Shown: positions 1 through 10,795, numbered from the stretch's first letter. The stretch is 25,854 nucleotides of DNA from Podila epigama (GCA_015679605.1 JAAAVE010000227.1:1-25854), one strand, 5' to 3'. Program-made: numbers and translations. Notes: generated from the letters alone by a model not told the origin.

Positions 1-1493
1 TGTACCATTGCTAGTGCCAGAGTTGCTTCGAATCATGGAAGACGTGGGAGGACTACGGTCACTGCTTTGGCTACTGCTGCTGCTGCTACTACTACTGTCA
101 AGTCCACCACTTTTACCCTTGTTTTTCCTGTTGAGTTTTTGGTTCCTCTTGGCCATCTCCTTTTTTTCTCGCGCCGAGATTCGTTTCTTGGGTACAATCC
201 CAGTTGTTGTCGGAGCTGATGTTTCCTTTGCTGTTGCTGCTGTAACAAGTACTGTTGGTGGTGGCGTGTCTTTCCTTGTCCCTGTGGTCGACACGGAAGG
301 TGCTGACGTGCTGTCCTGAGGCACCACAGAAATTGAGGGTGATGACGACCTGGGGGTAACGCTCGGTCCATTCTTGTGGGTCGAGTCCTTGGTCGTTGTA
401 CTTGTCCTCGAATTACTATCGTCTCCTGGTTCATCTTGTTTTTCTTTACCACCTTCATTTGAGACTTTAGTATCGCCTTCTTGTTTGAGAGGTTTGGTTG
501 AACTCGTGGAATCCTCGTCGTCCTCCTTGTTGAGACTATCATCGCCGTTGTCATTGTTATTACCGTCGTCATCATCTTCAAACTCATCCTGATGTGTTAA
601 TTCGTATAGCGCGTTGACCACTGCGTCGACATTACCCCGATGTTTCTCCAAGAGCTCACGTACGAGTTCTAGATTCTGTTCGCCCGTCATTTTCATGATG
701 GCGCGTTCGATGGATCTGGGTGGATCTTGTTTGGTGAGTTTTGCGAGTGGCTTTTGTGGTACTTGTTTAGGAGTGATATTGGGTAGACCTTCATGAGGTC
801 CATCGATATTCCGGATAGACGAGTAATGCTCCCAGCTGTGATAGCTGTTTTACCCATTGCAATAGTGCGCATAGCGCGGAGTAAAGTGAAATGCATGAAG
901 GTAAAAAAAAAGGAGTGAGCCAGTGTGGAACAAAACGTTGCTTTGCGTGCTGCGAGTAGCGCAAACGAAGACTGAAGAAAAAAAAAAAAAAAAAAAACGT
1001 ACGCAATATGCATGACGGGACGTTGTCCTGGCGTGGAGCCTTCCTTCTTGACATCGACACCTTCAATAACAAAGATATAGCCTGGTTGATATACCTTGAT
1101 GTCGACTTTTTTCAGACGAGCAAATGCCACGAGTTCAATGTTGCCGCCGTATGTGCCGTTTTTGCGCATTTGGGCGACATGGGCCTCAACGGTCTCATTG
1201 TCCATGAAGGATTCAAAGTGGTCGGCATTGTCTTCAATGTATTTGCAGACTTGAGCGCGGAGTTCGACGTGATCACGCTCATTGCCGGTATATTGGTCTG
1301 CACAGGCGCGAAAGAGGCAGTTGCCGTCGCCAGTGGTATCCTTGAGTTGGAGATTGAGTCCAGCAAGTTGGTGTTTGAGTTCACGCATTCCGTAAAAGTC
1401 GTCGTCGTCATTGTTATCTTCTGGGTCGGCCTTGTAGCTGCCATGGTGGTGTGCGCCATGTCGGCCTGAGGAGCGTGTTTTGACTGGGGCCAT
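1..1493 (-). CDS. OTU-domain deubiquitinase, OTUD3-like (3' end missing)
   Basis: Predicted cysteine protease that removes ubiquitin. Exons complement(1003..1493) and complement(<1..844); the 158-nt intron (1002..845) has donor GTACGT and acceptor AAACAG, and joins in phase 2 to restore the OTU core. Start is the ATG at 1493. The OTU domain spans about residues 45-180: catalytic DGNC (Asp56, Cys59) and the late WEHY motif with the likely catalytic His170. Residues 208-248 look like the UBA-like helical domain found after the OTU domain in OTUD3. A Ser/Thr/Asp/Glu-rich linker follows, then a basic PKKRISAREKKE stretch at about 380-405, also like OTUD3 tails. 445 residues are visible and the stop lies outside the window. 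Family assignment is firm; the OTUD3 subtype is inferred from domain order. Confidence 0.9.
845..1002 (-). other. Intron of the OTU gene with a T20 tract next to the donor
   Basis: On the minus strand the donor GTACG is followed at once by 20 consecutive T (plus-strand A run 978-997). Placement is fixed by phase (Ala164 split 2+1) and by restoration of the HIAYHSWEHY core. Confidence 0.85.
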
Positions 1494-1572
1494 GTTTAGG
1501 GAAATGAAGGCGGGAAGAGTAAGTTGCGTCCTATTGAGGTGTGACTGATATGGAATGAGGTGAGATGATGAT

Positions 1573-1609
1573 GTGTGAGTGAGTGAGTGAGTGAGCCAGT
1601 GAGTGAGTG
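1573..1609. repeat. (GTGA)n microsatellite in the OTU 5' leader
   Basis: Near-perfect tetranucleotide tandem, interrupted once by GCCA, followed to about 1672 by degenerate GTGT/GAGT repeats. On the minus strand it reads as a CACT-rich leader. Confidence 0.8.
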
Positions 1610-1777
1610 TAAGTGGTGTGTCAGTGTGAGTGTAAGTGTGAGTGCGAGTGTGTAAGTGTCGGCGTGTGTGCAATGCGTTGTTGATGTGTCAATGTGAATG
1701 TGATCAGAAAAAAATTTTTTTTTTTTGCCGCCACTCACTCAAAAGGTGAAGAAGAGAGAGGAGGCTGTGCTGTCGTG

Positions 1778-1806
1778 CAATTAGAGAATTATCCCCTCTC
1801 TAATTG
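1778..1806. repeat. Perfect 10-bp inverted repeat in the divergent promoter
   Basis: CAATTAGAGA at 1778-1787 and its exact reverse complement TCTCTAATTG at 1797-1806, separated by 9 nt. The symmetry is read directly; a regulatory role is inference. Confidence 0.75.
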
Positions 1807-2073
1807 AAAGGGCTTAATTGAACTTTCTCTTAATCTTCCTATGTCTTTTTTCTTTCATCTCGACTTCCATCTCTCTTTTCACTTCGCATCCTCACACTCA
1901 CACCACTCGCGCCTTTCCTTCATCACTCTCGGGCTACACACGTCTTTTCTACTTTTATTCTCTTGCTTATTATTTTTGGCAGCCCTCCTTCTACATTGTT
2001 GCATCCAATACCAGGAAAACCAGCAATATAAGAACATCCCGAGGCAACAACTCATCCAATTCCACTGTTGAAA

Positions 2074-5000
2074 ATGACTGACACTCTCCGCGACATTCCA
2101 GAGTTCATCGAGAAAGAACTCGGCGAATCTCTTCAGGCCAGAACTGATGCTCTTGGTAATGCATTCATCTTTCGCCACCCTCAATAGCACTCAAAGCACT
2201 AACGCACAGCATCGCACGCATTCACTGTAGTCCAAGGGCACGCGCCACATCCACCTACATTTCCTTTCCTTTTGCTGCCTGTCGTCATCTTTTCTGTGCA
2301 TGTCAACTCAATTCTGACACTTTTTTTGTTTAATGTTCTCAACCATACAGGGACATTCAAGGAACTCGGAGCTCCTGATCTGTGCCACATCATCAAAGTG
2401 AACTCGAAGCCTGGAGTCAAAGAAGTATGTCTCCATCTCTTTTTTTTGTGTTCCTCCCTGGGCTGTAGCAAAACTATCTGAGCCTTGGACACGTATTGAA
2501 TTATTGACGCATTATGAGATATCGCTGACCATCGTGATTTAATTTCCTTCTCTCTTAGACGAGTTCGTACCATTACGTTTCTGGTATCGACGCCTCTTCC
2601 TCGGCCAGCTTGGCGGCGTATCTCAATTCGTTGACTTATGCGTTGGTAAGTCGATGAGAATGAATATAAAAAAAAGTGAGCAGGCACCAGCCCTGGAGGG
2701 TTATTAATAGCTCATCGGGCTTAAATGAGCAAAACCAAGTTGTAGACAAAGGACAACAAGGTGGACTAACAGTAACGGACTCTTCAATGTTATCGACATT
2801 CGGTCACTTTACCCATTCGATCACGCGGTTCACTTGTGTCAACGTACCATAGGACGAAAACCATGCTTGGTTCTCCAAAGGCGCATCCTGGCGTATTCGG
2901 TCAGGAGTCTACTGGTACGAGCGCTTTTTGAATCTTTTGATAATACCAAATTCAATTAGAATGACGATGATCCCCACACGCTAATGACCTATTCAAACTT
3001 TTTTTTTTTTTGTTGCCATGACACGATTTAGCTGCTACAATGCCTTCTCTCGTGTCGATGTTCGTGTCGAAGTAAAGATTCCAGGAGGTGTTGAGAGCTA
3101 TGCAGTCAATGTCCGAGGCGAGAGGTATGTCCGCATCCCATCCAATTTCATGCGCTCGTCATGCTTTCGCAGACCATGTTCTAGGTCAAAATAATAATAC
3201 AACATAGGACACAACCACCTCTAACACATCGCTCCCGCTTATTTTCTTCTCTTTGACCTTGTTGCGTAGACAAGAGGCAACAGCGGCTATTTGGCAAGAG
3301 ACATACATCACAGCAATGCTTCGATCGATTCTCTATTCCGATGATGCCAACTACCGCATCCCAGGCTTCCGCAAACTGGACCCTATCCCCGACGCTGCTG
3401 CCGAGAAGCGCTTCTTTGAGGCGGCCGAGCAAATGTTCTTCCGTGGCTGGCTCCTCGGAAGTAACCCTGAGATCCAAGTCCCAACCATTGTCAATAACCA
3501 CCTTACTGCTGCCATCATGAAGTACTGCCAGGAGAGTTTCCGCTTTGACCTCGCTGTCAAGTTCTTTGAGAGACTCTTTGTGCGCGAGCCGGAGGTGGCC
3601 TCGCTTTTGGCTCAGTCCTATATTGGAACTGGTAATGGCTCCTACGATCATTTTTTTCCCCTTTCTTTGCAGCTCTTTTTTCCTGACTACTTTTCGTAAA
3701 GTCTAATGCATCGTTTTCATCTGCTGTTTGTATCATATTCAGATGAGGAACTCAAGGCAATCAACGTCCTTTACGAGGCTCTGAAGCAGTTCCCTCAGAG
3801 TTACGCCTTGCTCCATGTCCAGGCAGATTTCTTGCGAGGCAAGGGAAAGTTGGAAATGGCCTTGAGATTGGCCAAGCAGGCAGTCAACTGTGCACCCTCA
3901 GAATTCATTACCTGGGCCAAGCTGACTGAGGTTTACATTGACTTGGGTGACTATGAAAGTGTAAGTCGCGCTCCCTTTATTGTCCACTCGTGGAGTACTT
4001 TTTTTATTTTCATGCCATTAAAAAGGGACTTTACTGATAAAATATCATCAACAACGTACTTTGTTCACATAGGCCTTGTTGACACTTAACTCTTGCCCAA
4101 TGTTCACCTTCAATGAGCGTGACCTTCAGAGAATGCCCAAGCCTGCCAAGGCTCACTTGCCTATCCGTGCCGACATTGATTTGAGCCTGATTGACGACGA
4201 GACTGGACGCGAGCATGAGGTAAGAAAGTGAAAAAATATATATAAACACGACATGGAATGGAATGGAAAACTCTCCTGCGAGAGAACGAGTTGCATTTGG
4301 GCGAACTACAAGTTCATGACTGACAATACCTCTATAAAAAAATACCCTTCTACCATAGGTTGATCCTGCTTTGCTTCGTCTTCCAGCACCATCGCTTCGT
4401 GGAACATTTTCAAGTGCGTACGGCTTGTTGACGCAGTTGGTATCCAAGATTGGATGGGATGAGCTGTTGCGTTGCCGTTCATTGGTCTTTGTGATGGAGG
4501 AAGAGTACCGCATGCAAAAGGAGGCCGAGGAGAGTGTCCGCAAGGGAAACAAGGTGAGGAATTATGGGCACGAGGACGAGACAGATCATGGTCATGGTGT
4601 TGGGGAAGTTCCTTCGCGGGATCAACTTTTGTCACCCAATGGAACACCCATCCCAATTATCAAGATTTCAACCGAGTCTGAGCGTGAACGCGAGATGGAG
4701 GAGGCAGAACAGGAAGCGAGAGAAAAGGTCGAGGCTGCCACGGCAGCGATTGCAAAGACGACTTTGGAGGAGAATGGAGATGCTTCGTTGGAGGATATCA
4801 AGTTGGATGATTTGTCGTTGAGCAGCGACAAGGAAGACAATGACGAGAAAGAGGACGAGGAAAAGGAGGAAAAGGAGGAAAAGGAGGCAAAGGAACAAGA
4901 TGAAACCAACAAAGATGAAGAAAAGGTCAAGGAGACCCAAGAGCAGAAGCAGGCTGAGGCAGAGACTGAGGCCAAGACTGAAGCCGCGACAGGAGAGGCG

Positions 5001-5836
5001 TCGGAATCAACGACTGCCGTAGCAGGATCGACGACAGGTGGAGAGCAGCAGCAGCCCAAGGGCAAGAGTATTGAAAAGCCCCGAGTTGCGGCAGCGTCAT
5101 CAGAGGATGATGAGGAAAAGGAGGAGGAAGCTGTCGAGTTGTCATTCTCGTTCAGCAACAAGCGCTTGTGCGACCGCTGGTTGGACAACCTGTTTATGGT
5201 ATTGTATGAGGATCTTCGCCAGTACACGATCTGGCGTGCCGAGATTCAACATTTCCGTCAGGCTCAGACACCGTATCGCAAGTCTGGCACGGACTGGGAG
5301 ATTTATGGTGACCTTGCGACGCGTTTGCACCACAAGGATGAGGCCAAGGATGCGTACCAGCGTTGTGTTGAGCAAAAGTTTTCCGCAAAGGCGTTGGTCC
5401 GTCTATTGGAGATTTATGCGGATGAAGGTCAGCTCCACAAGGCCATGGAGGTGGCGATCAAGCTCTGTGTCTACCATGAACGTTGGTACCACGAGACGAT
5501 TGTAAGTTATCCATTCGTCCTTGGCGTCGTACTAGTGGACTCGCATGCATGCTAGATGAATGAGTGAATGATACATGGCTACATGGCTACATGGATACGT
5601 GGATTCGTGGATACGTGGATACATGGATACTAACTCATACTCTCTACAATGTACTTGTCCGTGCATAGTTCCCTACTGCGATTGCTTATAACTTGAACAA
5701 GTTGATTCAGTCGGATGGATTTGCAAAGGTACAGAACACCTTGATCGCGCTCAACACGTCGCCAGCCGTGTTCAAGCTCATGTCCCGGTACCTGACGCGT
5801 GCCAAGACCTTTGAGGTCCCAGGTTACAGCCGCTAG
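2074..5836 (+). CDS. Chs5-Arf1-binding protein (ChAP), exomer cargo adaptor, BCH1/BUD7 type
   Basis: Exons 2074..2155, 2351..2424, 2559..2645, 2853..2914, 3032..3124, 3270..3631, 3743..3960, 4073..4219, 4359..5501, 5669..5836; all junctions keep phase, giving 811 aa. In yeast, ChAPs (Chs6, Bch1, Bud7, Bch2) bind Chs5 and Arf1 at the trans-Golgi and sort selected membrane cargo such as chitin synthase to the cell surface. The N-terminal PDLCHIIK, SSYHYVSG and YCCYNAFSRVDVRVEV blocks match what I know of the family. TPR-like helical repeats occupy about residues 215-330. After the repeats comes a block with NSCPMFTFNERDL and RMPKPAKAHLP. The C-terminal repeat block restarts at KRLCDRWLDNLFMVLYEDLR. 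Unusual: an acidic, Lys/Glu/Gln-rich insertion at about residues 441-633 splits the repeat region. No signal or membrane segment is seen, as expected for a peripheral coat protein. Which paralogue it is cannot be decided here. Confidence 0.93.
4554..4664 (+). other. Possible in-frame retained intron (exitron-like) in ChAP exon 9
   Basis: A GTGAGG donor-like site after AACAAG (4554) and an AG after TTATCA (4663-4664) enclose 111 nt, a multiple of three with no in-frame stop. Both spliced and unspliced forms would keep the frame. The segment encodes 37 residues at the start of the acidic insertion. No strong branch point or pyrimidine tract is visible, so this is tentative. Confidence 0.25.
5572..5632 (+). 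repeat. 8-bp minisatellite in the last ChAP intron
   Basis: About 7.5 tandem copies of TACATGGA with variants TACATGGC, TACGTGGA and TTCGTGGA. The last copy runs into TACTAAC (5628-5634), a perfect match to the yeast branch-point consensus, 34 nt before the acceptor at 5668. Confidence 0.85.
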
Positions 5837-5893
5837 ATAACCATGCACCTATGACCAATGCATGTCTATCTTCGTCTCCATCCTTGACATACG

Positions 5894-5917
5894 CACACAC
5901 ACACACACACACACACA
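5894..5917. repeat. (CA)12 microsatellite
   Basis: Perfect dinucleotide tandem downstream of the ChAP stop codon, followed by imperfect ATAC/ACAC units to about 5934. Confidence 0.9.
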
Positions 5918-6382
5918 TACATACACATACACACGTTCCGCATGCACAACTTTACACTGTACACTCGCTCACAAGCAGGACCCTGAATAGATAAAAATGA
6001 TCCATCCAATCGCCCCCGTCCGCATTACGCCTTTTTCAGTATTTTGTGACATGGTTGACATTATCTTGTGTTTATTGTGTCCCTTATCGAGCCGTGCTTT
6101 TTCCACCCCCTTCTCTCCTTTGTGTTGTGCTATCATGGCGGATGAACAGAATGGGGGATGACATGATTGACATGAACACCCCTTGCTCTTTGTAACCGAA
6201 AATGAAAACGATAGTGTATGGCCGAGTCGAAATATTTCTGTATTTGGACAGGGACAAAAAAGGAGAAGGCAGTTGCATGCGACCCAATGCTCGAATGGTA
6301 ATTGTCAATGGGACGGACATGCATCCATTGGGACAATGGCAAATGGAATGCAATGCAATGCAATTGTCACGAGAACAGCGCC

Positions 6383-6480
6383 TTTTCTTGTCTTCTTTTG
6401 TTTCTTTTTTCCTTCTCTATTTCTTTCTTTTCTTTTCTTCTTTTCTTTCCTTGTCATCTTCACTCTTTCACACCTTCACT
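6383..6480 (+). promoter_or_regulatory. Pyrimidine-rich promoter tract of the septin-like gene
   Basis: About 100 nt of almost pure T and C on the coding strand, followed by a CA-rich stretch and the ATG. The same arrangement recurs upstream of other genes in the window and is typical of fungal core promoters with CT blocks. Function is inferred. Confidence 0.5.
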
Positions 6481-6577
6481 TCTTTACTTCTTCACTCTTT
6501 TATCTTACAGCACTCACTTGTAACACGCACACGCAAGACACAGAACTTTCTCCTTATTCGAAAAAAAAACAAAAAAA

Positions 6578-9500
6578 ATGGATGGCATTCCACGGTTTAC
6601 CAATATGGAAGACCTCAAGTCACTTGAGCACATCCACGCTACACTATCCGCATCGTCGTCATCGTCATCGTTATCACCGTCGTCACTGTCACAGCAGCAG
6701 CAACATTACCATCCTTCGTTTGTTCCCATGCAAGAGACCCATTCTTCTAGCAGAGATAGTAGCACGGCCATGCGGCTCCACCACCAAGACAGTAACAATA
6801 ACAACAACAATAACTACAGCTACAACTACCACAGAATGCGCACGGGTAATGTCAGCCAAGATGTCGGTGGTTTTGATATTGATGCTGATGCAGATGTTGA
6901 TGGCTATAAACATGATGCCGAGCGACAAAGACGATATGTCGAGACGCACACCTCATACCTGAACAGCGCCGATATGGACGGCAGTGGTTACATGCCAGTA
7001 GCAGACCAGGCCCAATACCAGGAACATAACCAGCACCAGTATCCACACGGCCTCTTCTCCGACCCACATCCCCCTGCACAATATCAAGACTATCTTAATC
7101 CAGCCAGTTCAACCTCACCTGTGGGTCAATATGAAGCCTCACTAAATGACGATGAAGGTCCGCTGACTACCCCAGGGACACCTCTTAGCTTTGTTTCGCT
7201 CGCGTCCTATGGTGGATATGAGTCACATCCATCCAGGCCATCTACGAGACCTTCTTCTCGGACAGGTCAGTGGGTTGATCAAGCGTCGTCCTCGCTCAAT
7301 TTAATCATGCCACTGTCCTCTTCGGCCATGTTTGCGAAGACGCACCCGGAAGAATCGCCGCATCTTGGAGTTACCAGGACAACAACAACAACCACAGCAG
7401 CAGCAGCAGCGAGGACGAGGACGATGGGAATGACGGCAAATAAAGAGCAAGGAGACGACAGGATGGGGTTCGTGAAGATGATGGTAGTTAGCAAGAGTCG
7501 TATCTGGCATGAAGCCTTGATTCGAGAGATGTTCAAGTGGGAAGGCATCATTGCCAATGACTTTGACGATGATTTCCTGAAAGAACCTCAACAACAAGCG
7601 GACATCACAAGTAGTACCACAGCAGGAACACCAACAACACCAGTGGATACATTGGTAGAACGGTATGCGTCAACCACAATTCTGCCCGCGTGGGCACGCG
7701 CAGGAATGGAAGAGCAGGACATGCATCGAGAGATTATTGTAAAGAATATTTGGTGAGTTTTCTCTCTTTCTGTCTCCTTCCCGTTATTATCATGCATGCA
7801 TGTATGCATTTTTCAATCGCTCATTTTGCAAACATGATTGATGATACATCTTTGGATGACTTTTGATATATGGAAACAACGGGATGGGAGTGTCGCATGA
7901 TAACACGTCGCTTTTTTTTTTCTTTTTTTCTTTTGATATTTTTCACATGTCACTTTTTTTTTTTTCTGAACGCCATTGACACGTTTCTTTCTTTATTTGC
8001 ATTATCAAAAAACAAAACATAGCATTGTGGATACGCCTGGTTATGGTGCGTTCAATAATACGCAGCGCGCAGTAGATGTAGTAATATCGTATCTTGGATG
8101 TCAGTTCCAAGCAACGAATGAATATTTTTCGAGATCGGCGGTCAGCAATGATTCACTTGGACGGTTTTTGGCCAACAATATGACAGGAGCTCATTCCCAT
8201 GTCGATCTTTGCCTCTATGTGATTGAAGACACCCTCACGGAACAAGATATTCAGTTTATGGTACGACTCCAACCATTTGTGAACATTGTGCCGGTCATAG
8301 TGTTCAATCCGGAGGGGCATGTGGCCGATGATGGTGATGTGGATGGTGATGAAGAAGATGATGGTGATGGAGATAATGGCAATGAGAATGTCCGCCCTTT
8401 TGATAATGGACTTGTCGAGGATGAAAGGACAGCATGGTCTATGGCTAGCGGTATGGCCACAGCGCAAGTACAAGAATCAAGACCAGAAACAAGGCAACAA
8501 CAACAAAGATTAAAACAAAGGCAACTGCATCTGCAACTGCAACAACTGCGACAACGACAGCGACGTCAAGAGATTATACAACAGCTAGTAGAGCACGAGG
8601 TTCATGTATACGGTATGGAGGAAGGTACGAGAGCGTCCAAGGGCGAAGGGGCACCATCGATGCCAGTGTCGTCAACATTGACAAGAGGGATGTCATTGGG
8701 AAATGATGGTAATGACCCATCATCAACTCAAGTATCGATGGCAGAGGTTGATACTCAACCTCCTTTTGTTCTGTCATTCCTGACACCCGATGATACGAGA
8801 GAGGCATTGGAAGGCGAAAATGACTCTGCAGTACAACAACTGGACATTCAGGGAGATAGTCGAATCGTCGGAGTCGGAGGAGGACGAGGACAAGGACAAG
8901 GAGAATTGAGGAATGGGGCTATACATCATGCATCATCGTACGAGTCGACGGATCGGAAGGAACGCATGAGACAGCAGCTGGATATTCTCCGTCACTGGAT
9001 CTACCATGAGAACTTGGCTGCGCTGCGTCATTATACGACGTTAAAGTTCCTGTCTTGGCGAAGACAGCTGCCACTCATGAATGTTGCGCTGGATTCTTCT
9101 CTAGAGTCTGGGTCGATATCTCAGCATCAGCACCGTCATCATCATCACAACTACCATTCTCAACGTCAGCGATATCTCCATAGCCCTCAATTGGTTTTTC
9201 CGCATTTGGGTGAAAGAGGAGATGTACGCGAAAGTGAAAGTGGCAGTGGCAGTGGTCATGGTATCGAGTTCTATGCGCCTGGGTCATCCCAAGCAGAGTT
9301 TTCTCTTGCGAGTTCAAGCAAAGACAGTCCCCCACCATCCATTTCGGGTCATCCCTGGCATCCACCACAGCCACAGGGTCAACAGCAAGAGTACAATGGA
9401 CATGTTGTACCTCCTTCGCGAGAGCGCATGACACCCTTGCAAGGGCTCGAGCAGCTCCATGCACAGGACCGACAAAGGCTCGCAGTCAAGGTGGCACAGA

Positions 9501-10228
9501 TGCTCGAGTCGTACCGACAAGTGTTTGACAGGATTTTGCGAGAGCGACAAGAAGCCTGGCGAATCGCGCTGCAAGGACTAGAACGAGAACAACGAATTGA
9601 GTTTTTGGTTCAGGAGATTAAGCGTTGGGCTACCCGGGATTCACAAGGATTCTCATTAGGGTCTATGCCACAGCACCAGCACCAGCACCAGCACCATCAG
9701 CAACAATCGGAATACCAATACAGACAGCAAAAGCAAGAGCGACATCGAAAGCAGCAACCACCGCGTGAACATCTCTCGTACAGGGATAAGGAAGACACTG
9801 AGTATAGTAATCCAATGGAATATGGTCACCCTAGCAGTGTTCGGAACAGCACCTGTCGGTCGCCTTCACTAAAGGACGCACTATTGGATCCGGTGGATCT
9901 AGCGAGTTCAAATGGTGTTACCCACGTCTCGGCGCGGCCATCTGGAAGGCGGAAGAGTTCTAACCATGATAGCAAGCAACGTGGTGAGAAGACATTGTCA
10001 GGGAGAAAAGTGTCGAGTGACGCTCGTCTTGTTGTAGGAAAGGACAATGCCGACTTGAATGAAGAGGACGGAGAAGAGGACCCGTTGGGACTTGGACAGG
10101 CGATGGGACGGCTGCTTGGAGTGGTTGGACGTGGGCTGATGCAGATGGTTGTCATGCTGAGCATGGGCACTTTTGCGACTGTGATCTATACAAACTTTCT
10201 AGAGCCTCGTTTTCTTTCAAGGACATGA
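6578..10228 (+). CDS. Septin-like protein with degenerate P-loop and C-terminal membrane segment
   Basis: Exons 6578..7752 and 8023..10228 (1126 aa); the junction rebuilds the septin G3 motif, DTPGYG at 395-400. Residues 1-294 are low complexity (S, Q, N, H). The G domain starts near 296: the hydrophobic P-loop strand is present, but the GxxxxGK[ST] positions read S305-K-S-R-I-W-H-E312, so the Gly, Lys and Ser/Thr are gone. Septin-like VDLCLYVIEDTLTEQDIQFM (about 450-470) and VNIVPVI follow, but the AKAD (G4) position is FNPEG (486-490). A 215-residue acidic/Gln-rich insertion then precedes LRHWIYHENLAALRHYTTLKF (about 714-735), which matches the usual post-G4 helix region. A helical, coiled-coil-prone stretch spans 861-927. 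The C-terminus has a hydrophobic segment at about 1092-1118. Nucleotide binding is unlikely; a membrane-anchored structural or septin-binding role is inference. The start has A at -3. Confidence 0.82.
7753..8022 (+). other. Intron of the septin-like gene
   Basis: 270-nt GTGAGT...ATAG intron, T-rich at its 3' half (runs at 7912-7920 and 7952-7966). Splicing in phase 2 makes Cys392 and joins KNIW to IVDTPGYG, restoring the septin G3 block. Confidence 0.85.
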
Positions 10229-10251
10229 ACATGTACTGTACAAAGTAACAA

Positions 10252-10257
10252 AATAAA
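10252..10257 (+). terminator. AATAAA poly(A) signal of the septin-like gene
   Basis: Canonical hexamer 24 nt after the TGA stop at 10226-10228. Confidence 0.6.
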
Positions 10258-10660
10258 GAATCGGCATTGCCTACTTTGCCTACTTTGCCTTACGTTGCCC
10301 ACATCCCCACATCGTGAGCCGGATGGCTGAGCTCGATCGATCCGGTGGATGGGTAACATGTTTTTATTGTCAGTCCCCCGTTTTCGCCCATATCTCGGTA
10401 TTTTTTTTTCAGATCAAGGTTATTTAAGATTTGTTTTGTGAGAGCACAAGAAAAGGTAATCTCCGTTGTTTAGGTTTGTTGACATTCTTATTGTTGAGCT
10501 TTTTTGTGCGCGCAATGCGCAGTGTTGTTTATTGACCTTGGTCATGTCACTTGAACAATAGGTTTTCGGAAGGAAGGGGGTAAAAGAATGGGTAGATGAT
10601 TCATGCCATTCATGCTAAAAGCACACCACAGCCAGCATGTTTGGAAAATGAGCATTGTAC

Positions 10661-10795
10661 GCTCTTTTTTTTTTTTCCTTTTTTTCCTATTTTCCTTTTT
10701 TCGATTTTCATTGTTCGTTTTCCTTTTTTTTCGATTTTTTGTTTTCCTTTTGTCTTTTTTCTTTTCTCTTTTTCCTTTTCTCTTTTTCTCAATGC
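10661..10795 (+). promoter_or_regulatory. Long homopyrimidine-rich tract upstream of the P450
   Basis: About 135 nt dominated by T runs broken by single or double C, ending some 100 nt before the ATG at 10891. It could exclude nucleosomes or form triplex DNA; this is inference from composition only. Confidence 0.5.

Larger units (their letters stand above)
1494..2073. promoter_or_regulatory. Divergent promoter region between the OTU and ChAP genes
   Basis: 580 bp between two divergent start codons, so it must hold both promoters. The OTU side carries GTGA/GTGT-type repeats (CACT/TCAC on the transcript strand) and an A/T run at 1708-1726. The ChAP side is CT-rich (1820-1990) and then A/C-rich just before its ATG. 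A perfect 10-bp inverted repeat lies in the middle (1778-1806). No clear TATA box was identified. Confidence 0.6.
5837..6577. promoter_or_regulatory. Intergenic region: ChAP 3' end and septin-like promoter
   Basis: 741 bp with no supported gene. It holds a (CA)12 run at 5894-5917 extended by ATAC repeats, short ATGCA repeats near 6341-6361, a T/C-rich tract at about 6383-6480, and a C/A-rich leader before the ATG at 6578. No AATAAA was noted after the ChAP stop; ATAAAA near 5991 may serve. Confidence 0.5.

Noticed and set aside
4840-5145. Basic or Ser-rich open frames overlapping the acidic ChAP segment
   Set aside because: They are alternate-frame readings of GAG/AAG-rich codons in a confidently coding exon.
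10319-10345. tRNA-like start (GCCGGATGGCTGAG) with a CCGGAT/ATCCGG pair
   Set aside because: No T-arm or anticodon arm follows; only a 6-bp stem, compatible with chance.
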